Shown one piece after another: positions 53,590-64,000 of a stretch of 64,000 bases of DNA. This DNA comes from Siphonodentalium dalli (taxonomy: Eukaryota; Mollusca; Scaphopoda; Gadilida; Siphonodentaliidae). The stretch lies in NCBI GenBank assembly GCA_032622095.1, contig CP136065.1, forward strand, positions 39,497,503 to 39,561,502, in the 5' to 3' direction. The translations under genes were made by a program, and so were the position numbers. The notes beneath the pieces were generated by a model. That model saw only the letters and a program-made list of their open reading frames with translations, ran no database searches and was not told the origin of the DNA. The first letter of the stretch is position 1. Every line of letters begins with the position of its first letter.

Positions 53590-55817
53590 TAGACCCCGAA
53601 GCCACGACAAATAGTTTTCATGGCTGGCTCAACCGATTTTCGTGGCTGGTTAGCTGGCTAAGCCGGCTCAGTCACGACGTTGGTGGCTGACGAAATATGG
53701 CGGCTCAGATGTTATCGTTCAGCGTATTTTCGTTTCCGAAATGTTCCTAATTCCCTGTTACCGGTTATAGACGCCGTTTTTTTTTGCGTTTGTGGTGAAC
53801 CCGTAGAATTCCAGACCACACGTAATCTTTTGATGTTGGGTTTTTTAACCATTATATGGCGAAAATTCACGAAGGACTGGCATGGATATACTATGTAGTT
53901 TCCCATCTAATCGGTATAAGTAGTTACATTGGGACTTCTGTCGACTTCAGACTGCTATCATCACTGCCATCTTGCGATATATATATGCATGCATCATTGA
54001 ATGTAGACCAAGTCTTCTCGTACTAAAACTAGCTAAGATTTTGGGATGGAGAGATGCTAGTGTTTAGTCCGAGATCGCGCGCATAGCCTTCTTATGACAC
54101 GAGTTACGCCCAGGATCTGTGGCGGGAATCTGTGGTGTATTTTACTCGATTTACCTAACAAAGCAATACATGATGCTATATACGTCGGAAAGAGTGACAT
54201 CTTATGGTCAGAATGGTGTATAATAATCTAACTTTAATGTTAAATTACACATAGAATATTCCGGTTGATTGCCACAAACATCGCTGTTTTTTCTGTTTGT
54301 TTATTTAACTGAAAGCCGAACTCAGGTTCCGAAGAACTTCGGCATTGTCCGGTGTTTGTTCTGAGTATTCTAGTTTCCGTTTCTATATATAGCGCGGGGT
54401 TTTCCGAACAAAATGGAGAAAACCGATCGCCGCAAAGTCCAGTTTCCAATGTGCTTTGAGAACAATTCCCGCACTAAAAACTTAATGACATAATGGAGGA
54501 TCAGAAAGGTAGTTTTGTTGACAATTTTCGCAAGCAACTTGTCAAAATTGGAGCAAATTAGAACTCTTGTGTCTGACTTGCCATGCGTGTGATTTTCATC
54601 CATGTGCATTTTGACTTTTGTGTTGATAAAATAATCGGAGAACCGAATCACAGTTTCGAAATATAGTTCTTCCGTTTTAGTGGGACTTTTCAAACTTAAG
54701 GTTAAAAATTTATACAAATTTTGTTTGATTTTTTGTGTGCTCAACAAGAGCAGTATATTGCTCTGTTCGCTTAGTATATATCTTAATTTCGCTGAAGTCC
54801 ACCAAATGTGGGAAATGTAGCACCATATTATTTATTCTAATGCTCGTTGAGTTTACACTGTTTTAAACTTTGAGAGGGTTGTAATTCCCCGTAATTTATT
54901 TAATGTATTACAATTATATCTTCAATGTTTAATTAATCTATTTATTTTTTATTTATTGACACACATAATTACGATTACAATGGAGAATTCATCGTAATTT
55001 GCGTTAGTCAGTCGAAAATCTACGGAATATTTTCAACGGAAAATGCCGAACACAGTTCGCGAGGTCAACTGAGTTCGCATACTTTTAAAAATTTGTAAAC
55101 ATTGCGGTAAATGTTTCTTTTCGCATTAAATTACCGCTTTCAATTCACAACTGATGTGGGGTTCAAATCAAATAGCATGTCTTCTGCGGAAAATATCTTT
55201 TATTGTCGCAATTGTGATATTTTATTTCATATAATTGTGGTTTTATTTGAGCGGGTCATTAACGCTTAACTCGTGTCATAAGAAGGCTATGCGCGCGATC
55301 TCGGACTAAACAATAGCATCTCTCCATCCCAAAATCTTAGTTAGTTTTAGTACGAGAAGACTTGGACTACATTGAATGATGAACCCGATTGTAATGATAT
55401 ATAATATTTCAAAGTATTTTCTAGTCTTATGTGTATATATTGACAAATGCCAGTGATGTCTGAGACTGGGTGTTGTCGATATAAACAATTTATATTTTAA
55501 CCCTTTCAATACCGAATGGATGCGCCCATTCAGTTATATGAAAGCATGAATTGTGATAGTTTATTCCACATTAAGGGGCCAGGTGTTCTGATAATATAAC
55601 AAGTTATTAACAACCATGCCGTGTACATGCGAGTATGCCAATATTAGGCAATGCGGTTTAGTTCTTTGCGATTCACAGTACAGTTGTGCTTGACATATAA
55701 GCCCATGCACACGGCTCAGCCATTTTACAATTCCGGCGGCGGAGATTTTTAAATGTGGCTGGCATTAGAAATAATATGGCTGGCGGCGGCGGCGTGCGAT
55801 GGTGGCTTCGGGCTCTG
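53590..55817. mobile_element. 2228-bp hAT-like element with 8-bp target duplication, inserted in the hAT gene
   Basis: Flanked by CCAAACTC at 53582-53589 and 55818-55825. Ends are TAGACCCCGAAGCCAC and, inverted, CAGAGCCCGAAGCCAC (14 of 16 match). An 8-bp duplication plus a CAG end is the hAT signature. Large internal inverted arms lie at about 54000-54110 and 55265-55380 (CTCGTGTCATAAGAAGGCTA, GCGCGCGATCTCGGACTAAA). They are nearly identical, so much of the element could fold back on itself. There is no transposase. Confidence 0.8.
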
Positions 55818-56521
55818 CCAAACTCTGCAAAGAAAGCTACCATTAAATAACAAACTTCTCCAGTCATTATCTGCCATAGACCCAGTGGGCATTCCAACAC
55901 ACAGAATTTGTTGACCAGATTGGTAACACACATGCCAAATGTGTTAAGTGAAGTCCAGCAAGAGGAATACATGCTTGAAGTGAGACGCTACCAATTTGAC
56001 CCCACCATACCAGAGTATGAGGATGACAGTAGAATTGACCACTGGTGGGCCAAAGTTGGTGAAACAGGAAGATACCCAAATCTAACGAAGACTGTTTATG
56101 CTTGTCTCTCCCGTTTCCATGGACCTCAAGTCAAATCAAGTTTTAATATTATGGGAGATGTCATGGACAAGAAATCGTCAAGAATGCAGGTGTCAACCTA
56201 TAGTGACATACAATGTGTCAAGTACTTTCTGAGGTCACAGAAGAAATCAGCTGTAGATTTCTTTTCATCCAATGATTTTATTCATGATTCTGTTGACCCT
56301 GCATTGACAAAGAATCTCCAATACACTGGAGCTACAAGAAGCACAAACTTGAACTAAAGGTCATGAAGCAGCAGAAAGCAGCTGAGAGTGGTGTTACTAA
56401 ACAAACATGTAATGTTCCATCAAAGAGGAAAGCTAATTATAAATACACCTGTATTGACCCCTTTATACAGCTAGGAAAGTCCCACCTTAATAGTGTTCTG
56501 GGTTCAGATTGGGACCATTAA

Positions 56522-57385
56522 ATCTGGTTATGCTTGAACTATTTGGGTCGGTTAGTGATTACTGATAGCCTCAGTACTCCAATCTTAAGAGATCATGACT
56601 TGACCCAGAGGTGTGATTGATTGGGTATTCACCCTAAAAGCATGCAGTTCCCAGCTGATATCTGAACCCAGGTGGACAAATTAGTTGATACCTGGACATG
56701 ATGTGAACCAGACCTTACAGAGAGAGGCCGGCCTCAAATGTTGGGATGTGCGAAAAGAGATGCATTCTAACTGAATGTGGGGATGTGCGACAAGGTGAGT
56801 AGCACCACTTAGATCACCCGTTCTGTGGAGAGATACCCAAATTCTCCACACAAGTGTAAAGGTGGCAGCGAAGGATGACAAAAAGTCAAAATCGAAAAAA
56901 TGGCATTATGCAGTTTTTCAAAAAATCATAAACATAACATTGAGTTCACTAAAATATGGACTTTACCATGTGTGTAAATACTGGTCTTAATACATGTATA
57001 TACATTGTACAGTTCTTGGATGTTACAGTATTCAGGCTATTGATAAACTGTTATGAACTGCTTTATGTGAAGATAATAGAATACAAGAGCATGTGTATAT
57101 ATATCAAGTGGTAAGTCTTTTAACATTAGGCCATACACACTTAATAGTTCGTTTCTCAGGGATCGCCGCGTCCCCCAAAAACCTGCGCCTCCCCCTTATT
57201 TATTGGCACCTATAAAATAATAAATATATAAATACCGCATGTCCCGAACCGCCCCAGACCGATAACTTCGTCTTGAAACTTTACGCAAACTGCAAATCTA
57301 TCCGGACTGCAAATCTATCCGGACTTTACATTCACAAACAAGGGCGGATAATTCTGACGAACTTCCTGTTTAAAATAATAACAAA
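56522..57385. other. No supported gene
   Basis: AACTGCAAATCTATCCGGAC and a close repeat form a short tandem at 57288-57325. Otherwise nothing. Confidence 0.35.
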
Positions 57386-57931
57386 ATGGCGACTTTGGTG
57401 AACATTTGTATCGTGCAGAATGCGTCGGTAGGCAAATGGACAATTATATCAGACAACAGATCAAAAACTGTTCCTCAAATGGCTGATGATTTCATGTCCA
57501 CGAAAGACATTGACGATGATTTTGACCTGGTTGTTTCAAAAACGAAAACGGGGGACTTTGACACAGTTGCAGGAGACATCATGATCATCAATCATCATGT
57601 TTTCTGAAGTCACGCAATTTTTCGGACGATAATTTCAAATTCGAGTGACCAAAGAAGATGTACCAGAGAATAAATCGGGAGAAGTAGTTGATGTATTCTC
57701 GGTGCTGATGACAAGTTGCAAGGAGGTGGTGTTGCCCAGTAAGACAAATGTGAAAAACAAACGTAACAAATTGTGCAATTCATTCATTGACTGGTTGAAA
57801 ACAAAGTGGGCTTCCGTAAGGTTAGCGTTGACAGTGTGGGTCGGCAATATGTGGCTATTGTATGTAATGCACTCTGGTTTGTGGATCAGCACTATTCCAA
57901 ACTTCAAGATTTTTATGAAAGTCTGTGATTA
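57386..57931 (+). pseudogene. Unidentified gene relic (two frames)
   Basis: An ATG at 57386 opens MATLVNICIVQNASVGKW, then an acidic segment with DDDFDLVVSKTKTGDFDT, ending at 57607. A second frame from 57640 reads EVVDVFSVLMTSCKEVV, then a basic part and FIDWLKTKW. A third frame near 57865 gives NALWFVDQHYSKLQDFYESL and a stop. The three pieces look like one protein broken by frameshifts. I do not recognise the family. Confidence 0.35.
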
Positions 57932-59220
57932 ATTAGAAAATAAACCTTTTATTTCATAAATTATTGTTGTGATTTAATATTATCAATTCATGTGTAGTCC
58001 AGTGGAACTCCTTCCAATAAAGCTTGATCTGGCTGGTGGTCACCCTGAGTTACATCAAATTTCACCGATGTAGTTTCCACATCTTCTGCCATGAGTGAAT
58101 AACTCAAACTGTTTCCTCTATACAACTTTATTACAAATCTAGATTATTAAGGGGATATATGATGGTCAGCTTCCCTGCTTCAGTATATTGCCCATATCCA
58201 GTATTATTCCTCATATCCAGTATTATTCCTTAATATGGGACTCCGATAAATATTATATATATAAATACCTGCCTCACCACAAAATTAATTTGAAAAAAAT
58301 AATAAATATAAATAACTACCTCCCTCATCACTTTGAAAAAAAAAATCCCTGAGAACAAACTATTAAGTTTATATGGCCTTAGTTATTCATACATTCTACT
58401 GTATAGAGTATATTGTTGAATATTAATATATTATTAATATTAAGAATTTTGATATGTCAATAATTATATGGAAAAAGCCTGTCAAATCATTCACAGATGC
58501 AAGGAAATGGTCACATATTATATCCAGATTTTAAGAAATCACCCTTCCCCCACCCCCGGCTTCAAAGGCAGGCAGAGGTGTATAGAATATTTTCCTCTTT
58601 TTACATTGGAGCCTGCTCACATGCCTGTAGGCTGTACCATTTTCCGCCCTGTACTATTATTAATTTTGTCCCCATTTTCCGCCCCGTACTATTATTCCGC
58701 CCTGTACTATTTTTTGGCACACAAGAGTAGGAATTTAGTTGACGGCAATATTGGCACGTAGGAATATCTAACATTGAAGCGGTGAACCAGACTATACATT
58801 GCAACAGGTTATCGAAGAATAACTGATATGTGATACTTCAGGGGGTATATTGGCTTAAGTGCATTAGAACGGAAACCCTACATTGACACTTTCATTGGTA
58901 TATTAATGATTTAAAAGTAAAGAGCAAGAGGTAATACACATGGTACATGATCATACATTAACATTTAAATTCATTATTTTCCAACAGAAAAATTATGGAT
59001 TGCTTAATGGATGATTCATTCATCATACAGTATATACAATGAATCTGATGAGAGTACCTCCTTGTTCACCACACATGACATATTTTAATTTATGCTATTT
59101 ATATATTTTGCGGTGTGAATATTGACGGGCGATTGTGTCGATCGATTGTCATCTCAATGGTCACAGATGCTCCCGCATGGTGTCTAATGATGAACTTTAT
59201 TCAGTTCAATGGACACTATG
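57932..59220. other. No supported gene; short tandem of GTACTATTATTCCGCCC
   Basis: At 58638-58712 three copies of 'ttccgccc(t/c)gtactatt' occur, matching a single copy at 49790. The rest is AT-rich. Confidence 0.4.
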
Positions 59221-59224
59221 GTTG

Positions 59225-59317
59225 CAAGCCTTGAAATAGTGTGTCTGTCATTTGCAGAATGAGGTTCCCAGAGGGACCTCATTCTGCAAATGACAAGACA
59301 CCCTATTTCAAGGCTTG
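59225..59317. repeat. Inverted duplication (hairpin) at the start of the CACTA relic
   Basis: CAAGCCTTGAAATAG...CAGAATGAGG and its inverse CCTCATTCTG...CTATTTCAAGGCTTG form arms of about 42 bp with a short loop CCCAGAGGG. The right arm is part of the transposase reading frame, so the left arm is an inverted copy of coding sequence. Confidence 0.8.
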
Positions 59318-60536
59318 TATGGTTGTCCATGTTGTTATGCTCCAGGCATTAAAACAAAAGTGAGTGCGACTGGTTATGCAAGAACTTATCCATTTGATGA
59401 ATCATCACAAACTGGGCATGCTATGCTAAGAACGGAGACATAAACTGATAAAATCGCCAAGTTTTCTGAGAAACATTCTGCCAATTGAATGTAATCGATT
59501 GCTGTCCATACGACCTTCGCACTTCGTGACCCGATCGGCGAGATCATTCGAAGATGTGAAACATTGGAAGGCTTCTGAATTTCGGACATTTCTCCTATTC
59601 TTCTCTTATCCTGTTCTGTTTAGAATTCTACCAGAAAGGTTTTTGGAGCATTGGATGCTTCTTGTACGTTCAATTCAAATTCTCAGTTCCACATGCATTT
59701 CCAAGACTAAATTGGGTTACGTTCAGTTGTCTTTGAAGCTGTTTTGCTTACAGGTTAAGGAGCTTTATCCAGCGAAAACTTGTACATTCAACTTCCATTG
59801 CTTGCTACACCTTGCAGACAAAGTAAGACAGCTTGGCCCTTTGTGGACACAAAGCTGTTTCTATTTTGAAGACTTTAATGGGGAGTTGCGACACTTGTTC
59901 CATGGAACGCAATGTGTAGAAATGCAGATTATGACATCTGTTCTCGGGCAACAAAGGATTCCAAGCCTTGCTATAGATCTTATTTCTGGAAGTAAGGTGC
60001 AGAAGTTTTATATGCAGATGATGAACAGACCTCGGTTATCTTCAAACAGGCAACAGATTGCACCAAATACATTCATATTAGGTGCTGTAAAGGCTGTACA
60101 ATCACTAGATTCTTCTCTCCATCATGCTTTAACACAAATTCTTCAATTTCAAATGCCCTGTCAATCATTCAATCGCATTTTACACAATGGTGTTGTCATA
60201 CATTCTTCTGATTATTCTTTAGTTAACATTCATCAGAGAAACAGTTTTACTGTCAAATATGGTGATAACATGTATGGCCAAATTCAGGTATTTGTTGAAT
60301 ATACAGATGTACGTAGTGAGCAAAAATGTTATTTAGCCATTGTTAAAAATTTGACTGCCATGCAGCGTCCACAACATGCACCTTCATATATGCAGCTGGT
60401 GTCACATACGCATGACGTTGTAGCCATACCTGTAGCTGAGATCACCAATTTGTGTTTTTATATTTGCACAGATGATGCAACTGGCAACAACTGTTATGTG
60501 ATGGAAAGTCTTGATACAGTTGAGTGTGATGCATAA
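59306..60536 (+). pseudogene. CACTA/EnSpm-type transposase relic (TNP2 and DUF4218-like parts)
   Basis: Frame 59306-59443 reads FQGLYGCPCCYAPG, then GYARTYPFDESSQTGHAMLR and a stop. This is the zinc-finger-like GC-WC block and following motif of TNP2-type transposases. A second frame, 59499-60536 (345 codons), carries KHWKASEFRTFLLFFSYPVL, then FNFHCLLHLADKVRQLGPLW and SCFYFEDFNGELRHLFHGT, the DUF4218-like domain of these elements. The stretch expected between them, which would hold most of the catalytic core, is missing, and there are a stop and a frameshift. The long ORF alone starts with TTG, so it is a remnant rather than a gene start. Confidence 0.7.
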
Positions 60537-60630
60537 TGATAAAATACATTAAGTAAATTGTGGGAATATTTTTTAACTTTTTGGCAATTTTTATGGAAAT
60601 GTTAATTTTTTTTCGGATTATATTTTCCAG

Positions 60631-60867
60631 TACTTTAAGGCGGCATACAAGAAATTGGTGGTTAATGGTGACTGTGTTGTTAACACCATGTGGCGAGAAT
60701 ATGGTGAATACAAAATTTTCGGCCAGATGTCTGTTTTAGCAATTCTTCACAATTGCCCAGGTCCGCGCCTCTTTAATAAGGATGTGGCCCACAGGGTGGT
60801 TTACAATAGGCTGCTAGCAAATCCAGACTACATACAGAATACGGATGATAAAAGGCAGCTGAAACAA
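60631..60867 (+). CDS. HECT/G2E3-like domain exon
   Basis: Acceptor TTATATTTTCCAG ends at 60630 and donor CAA-GTGAG at 60867/60868; the frame is open throughout and phase 0. It reads YFKAAYKKLVVNGDC, then KIFGQMSVLAILHNCPGPRL and LANPDYIQNTDDKRQLKQ. The pattern (G-x-M/S-x-L..., then HGGPGP-like HNCPGP) resembles the HECT-type C-terminal region of G2E3-like ubiquitin ligases, a domain common in uncharacterised invertebrate genes. The HECT active-site cysteine lies further downstream and is not in the window, so ligase activity cannot be judged. Confidence 0.5.
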
Positions 60868-61029
60868 GTGAGAAATTGATTAATTCTCTATTACCATATG
60901 TGCACAAAAAATAACCACTGACACTGCTCTGTACTTGCCATTCGACCTCGGTTTCAAAGTATGTATGTGGACACTTGCTGTGGCATTAGGGGTGTATACA
61001 TCAGCAGATTGATTTGTGTTGCCATGGCT

Positions 61030-61502
61030 TGATATCTGTCATCCATGTGTGTGCGCTTTGGAGATGTTCATCAACAATTTCCATTTGCACGTGCTACAGG
61101 TCGTACCTTTGGTCAGATCATTATGAGATTTGTCATGGCTGTTGACATTGACATGTAGATGGGAATGAGTCATTTTGCGGTCATGCGACCACAAAACATG
61201 GCTGCTGGTGGCCATCTTGGATTTCAAAATTAAATCAATCGGCGCGGGCTACAGGTCGTACTATTCGTCTGATCATCATGAAATTTGTCATGGATGTTAA
61301 TATTGAAATGTCATTTTGGGGTCGTTCGGCCAAAAAAAAATGGCCGCCAGCAGCCATCTTGGATTTTACTCTTTGCATGACTAAATCCTTTGGCACAGGT
61401 TAGACATTTCAATTAGCACCTTTCCTATTCCTCCATTTACTGTCAACCATTAAATTATTCCCCTACCAAATTTGAGCTACAGTGTCATTGACACTTTCAT
61501 TT
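61030..61502 (-). mobile_element. Family-B pearl/Helentron-like fragment, minus orientation
   Basis: The 5' end (complement of ATGAAAGTGTCAATGACACT) is at 61483-61502, followed by two units of about 163 bp (ATGGCTGCTGGTGGCCATCT and its neighbour). The ACGG tail and 3' hairpin are missing. It sits in the intron of the HECT-like gene, antisense to it. Confidence 0.75.
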
Positions 61503-61863
61503 AGTAAGATCAGCTCATTTGGTTGAGGTCATCCTGTAATTCCAGTTGGTCAAAGTTGGGTACAGCATACTAAAAATTCCTAGAAAAGGTGACCACGTGC
61601 TTTATATTGTACTTCTTGATTTTGGAGAGCTATGTACATGTACGCATCTATAATATATGTCAATATTTAACAAATTTGCATTGTTTTCACTAACAAATAA
61701 CATTGTGATTTTAAAACAACATTCAATTGTTTTATTCACTAACAAATATTACATTGTGATTTTAAAACAACATTCACTTTGCAAAGCACATGCATGCACA
61801 TCTGTTTGTATATAAAATCAATTGTTATTAATATTATTATTCATTGGTTAATTTAACTTTCAG
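61503..61863. other. Intron of HECT-like gene
   Basis: AT-rich. A CACTAACAAATA-ACATTGTGAT block repeats in tandem at about 61688-61770. Confidence 0.45.
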
Positions 61864-62050
61864 ATGATGGATATTACAACCGAAGATGAGCTAGAAAGAT
61901 TCTTAGAATCTAATTTAGCTGACAAAATTGATGTTGGATTCACAAAACCAAATAAGTTTTGTCAGCTCAAAGACAGGGAGATGATCGTCAAAAGTTATAT
62001 CCAAAGAGAAATGAGCCCGTTCACTGAAGACCTCATATCATATATAGAAG
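61864..62050 (+). CDS. HECT/G2E3-like gene, next exon
   Basis: Acceptor TTAACTTTCAG at 61863 and donor GAAG-GTACGT at 62050/62051. Joined in phase to 60631-60867, it reads MMDITTEDELERFLES, then a segment with GFTKPNKFCQLKDREMIVKS and EDLISYIEG. The acidic helix, 'DR..IV..' and final '(I/F).EG(L)' match the order seen in G2E3-like HECT regions. The gene continues past the window's repeats. The 996-bp intron contains a family-B pearl-like fragment, and a MITE lies 13 bp after the donor. Confidence 0.5.
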
Positions 62051-62092
62051 GTACGTTCTTTTGTTAACCCTTTACCCAACAGAACGGCCCTG

Positions 62093-62161
62093 TGCCAATG
62101 CATTCTCTTATATATGCGAGTCGACCATAGGTCGCCTCGCATATATAAGAGAATGCATTGG
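62093..62161. repeat. Hairpin module, forward
   Basis: Identical to 39560-39628 as far as I can read. Confidence 0.9.
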
Positions 62162-62242
62162 CTTAACACATTAAAAATTATAAAATTGTTAAAGAATGTA
62201 AGAAAAAATGGTAAAAAGTGTTAAAAAAAGATTTTTTTTAGA

Positions 62243-62311
62243 CCAATGCATTCTCTTATATATGCGAGGCGACCTATGGTCGACTCGCATATATAAGAGA
62301 ATGCATTGGCA
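62243..62311. repeat. Hairpin module, inverse
   Basis: Matches 39707-39775 and has the undamaged outer arm (CCAATGCATTC). Confidence 0.9.
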
Positions 62312-62395
62312 CAGGGCATAACTGTAACCATCACAATGTGGGCAATGAGCCGGTTCCAATGATATCCATATTTGTATGGTTTTATTGAGACAGAC

Positions 62396-62940
62396 CCAGG
62401 GGGGGGTCTGGAAAAAAATTGCACATATAGGGCCCAAAAAGTTTTTTTCCGACCTCGAGGGACCCACCACCCCATTTTTGCAAAAAAAATATTTTTTTCC
62501 TCCAAAATTTTGGGGACCCACCCCCCGTTTCTCATGTTTTTATCAAAATTTCAGAGGTTTTTTTTAGCCGTTCTTCAATAACTGTGTTAACTGCCTTACT
62601 AATTGGTAAACACAGATCATAAAAACGAAAAATATACTGTATTTCCATGTGTTTCCTGGTGTTTTCAGTATCTAACAACACTATTAATTAAGCATTGTGT
62701 AGGTACTAGTACACTATATGTCACAAATTGCCCTAGACCCCATTATAGACTTAATATATCGAGTGTGTTGTGTCTGACAGAGAACACTGGCCAGTGTAAA
62801 TAGTGGTAAACAGGTCAGGGGTTCCACAATTATATGTGCATGATCAAAGAACTCTTTAGTCTTATCCAACGGGATGGGGTGGGGAGGGGAATTGTTTTTT
62901 GGTTAGGTATACACATATATATATGGTTATTATACTGCCC
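62396..62940. other. Repeat-like G-, T- and A-rich sequence, no supported gene
   Basis: CAGGGGGGGGTCTGGAAAAA, a TTTTTTTCCGACCTCGAGGG block and CCCCATTTTTGC resemble a dispersed repeat end; the overlapping ORFs are low complexity. Confidence 0.4.
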
Positions 62941-63250
62941 GATATTAGTCGGCGGGTATATAGTTGACGTCTCGAGCCGTCTGTCCGTACAAACATTTTG
63001 AATTTTAACTCAAGAGTCAGTTGTCATATTTGATGCCCTATGGCATGGTGACGGACAAGAAATGGGGGACGAATATGCATACTATTGCGTGTTGTGACCA
63101 CCAATGCCTACCACAGTTATGGGCCCTGTTCGACTTTAAGAAATTCAGTCCATACAAAGTTTTTGCAATATAAGTTAAGTGTCGGTTGTCAAATTTTGAT
63201 GTGGTTTGGTATGGTGATAGACCAGAATGAAGAATTGAATGTCATTTCTC
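62941..63250. repeat. Diverged dispersed repeat (tandem half-units)
   Basis: Begins CCGATATTAGTCGGCGGGTA with a CGTCTGTCCGT block. It contains two related halves, each with AAG(a)GTC(a/g)GTTGTCA-ATTTGATG and TGGCATGGTGA/TGGTATGGTGA. It resembles pearl-type or other microsatellite-linked repeats; family uncertain. Confidence 0.45.
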
Positions 63251-64000
63251 AATGCATCTGAATGCATCACATTATTTCAGTTCATCTATTTGTAATTGAT
63301 GACAGTATTTTAGTTTCGTCTTGTTGGGCAGTAAAGCTCCCAGATGAAGTTCGGAAATTCAATGAGAATAGCGTCACCTTCATTTGGATTGTCTGAGCAG
63401 TAAACAGTAATGTCATTCATCATAACCAATTCAGTTTTATTTGGATAATTGTTGCAAATTAACATTACTTGCAATCATTCAAGATGAGAAATAACCAGAA
63501 GAAATGAATTTTATTAGATGCCAGAACAAGACAGTATTTCAGACATTAGAAATTTATGAGATACCCTTTTCAATTTCATGTTATGCAACAATCAGGTTAA
63601 TTATATCTACTAGTAGTCATCATTGAGTATTCACCATGTAGTATCCAATTTGTGATATAGTTTTTTTGTTTTATTACTTTTATTCAGATAATACAACTGG
63701 GTAATATATTAATTTTGTTACTAAATATTTCTTCCGTTGATCATAAGTTTCCTGAACGTTAATACGGTGGTCCACTATGAAGTGGTCCGGGATACTGTGA
63801 AATCCAGAATGTTGCTAAATCTGAGGCTAAAGAGTCACTTTAGCTGCCTATATAGCCCTATACCAACAAGCATGTTACTAACATGCTTACAAACAACATT
63901 ACATGGTCAGTACTTGTAAATTGTTTGAAAAAAACCCATTTTGGAAAAAATTTACAAGCACCATTTTTTCCGCCTCTGGACCACCCACCCACCCCGACCC
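63251..64000. other. No supported gene
   Basis: AT-rich to the window edge. A short inverted ACATGCTTGTTGG/TTACTAACATGCTT motif lies near 63868-63890. The last 40 bases are C-rich. Confidence 0.35.

Larger units (their letters stand above)
50155..56521 (+). pseudogene. hAT-like transposase gene (BED-like finger, dimerisation end), broken by two insertions and frameshifts
   Basis: Exon 1 (50155-50446) encodes a BED-like finger (LAYCIKCRREID, then a distal H-x5-H). A donor AG-GTAAGT and acceptor TTTACTTTACAG (50985) join it in frame to exon 2. Exon 2 coding blocks are 50986-51358, 52518-53589 and 55818-56521. Recognisable hAT parts are a core with LLDSCNVMRGSKSGLEVRLR and YVSHRWLSVYDVAQDF, and a C-terminal dimerisation region with RIDHWWAKVGETGRYPNL and CLSRFHGPQVKSSFNIMGDV. 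The gaps are two transposons with target duplications. At least five frameshifts also occur (near 52876, 53190, 53470, 55880 and 56330). Parental protein would be about 750 residues. Such genes are common in fish and marine invertebrates. It is dead. Confidence 0.8.
62064..62395. mobile_element. TTAA-type MITE with two opposed hairpin modules, right end lost
   Basis: TTAA at 62064-62067, then CCCTTTACCCAACA, hairpin modules at 62093-62161 and 62243-62311, and the same downstream text as the 39.5-kb copy up to GAGACAGACC (62395). There the sequence changes to a G-rich repeat, so the right inverted repeat and TTAA are missing. Confidence 0.82.

Noticed and set aside
62189..62521. Overlapping ORFs of 104-110 codons over the right part of the MITE
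   Set aside because: They read through hairpin modules and a G/T-rich repeat in several frames at once; low-complexity chance frames.
1..64000. tRNA, rRNA or snRNA genes
   Set aside because: I looked for tRNA T-arm (GGTTCGAATC-like) and A-box motifs and for conserved rRNA blocks and found none convincing. A covariance-model scan would be decisive.

Overview
This window looks like nuclear DNA of an invertebrate animal, most likely a marine mollusc or close lophotrochozoan. That is inferred, not proven. It is AT-rich, has spliced exons with GT/AG borders, and has no operons or bacterial-type genes. It is packed with eukaryotic transposons, including pearl/Helentron-like elements (about 160-bp tandem cores with an ACGG microsatellite and a 3' hairpin) of a kind well known in bivalves. 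Only one host-type gene is clearly intact: a minus-strand B-box/beta-propeller (TRIM/NHL-like) protein at 6048-7541. Several other partial exons are visible: an edge exon at 2-124, a Myb/SANT-like exon near 22.2 kb, a coiled-coil exon set at 37.4-40.9 kb, a cysteine-rich exon family at 24.4, 41.0 and 42.4 kb, and a HECT/G2E3-like exon pair at 60.6-62.05 kb.

Layout. 0-5.7 kb: edge exon, a duplicated repeat with a minisatellite, a PIF/Harbinger-like element bounded by GGCCACT inverted repeats and carrying a 202-codon ORF, and a dispersed repeat with an ACAG/ACGG tail. 6.0-7.5 kb: B-box/NHL gene. 9.84-14.43 kb: complete Ty3/gypsy-type LTR retrotransposon with 211-bp LTRs that read identical, GGTAT target duplications, a tRNA-Leu-like primer site and a polypurine tract; its pol has a frameshift and a stop before the integrase. 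15-26.8 kb: MITEs, minisatellites, homopolymer G/C tracts and isolated exons. 27-37 kb: two nested families of pearl-like tandem elements, plus two near-identical 1180-bp DNA transposons with 6-bp target duplications. 37-43 kb: host-like exons, two TTAA-flanked MITEs, and two cysteine-rich exons facing each other. 43.3-45.6 kb: second large pearl-like array. 46.4-48.25 kb: a pair of 450-bp MITEs that may have moved as one unit. 48.9 kb: DIRS-like fragment.

50.15-56.5 kb is a hAT-like transposase gene with a BED-like first exon. Two later transposons broke it: a 1159-bp TIR element at 51359-52517 and a 2228-bp hAT-like element at 53590-55817. Both left target duplications, and removing both (on paper) brings the coding blocks back together. 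59.3-60.5 kb holds a decayed CACTA/EnSpm-type transposase.

The most unusual thread is a small palindromic module whose arm contains TTCTCTTATATATGCGAG. It occurs as six near-perfect hairpins (a shorter variant included), plus isolated half-sites. Four of the hairpins sit as opposed pairs inside TTAA-flanked MITEs, so that a palindrome is built of palindromes. All database assignments here are from motif recognition only.
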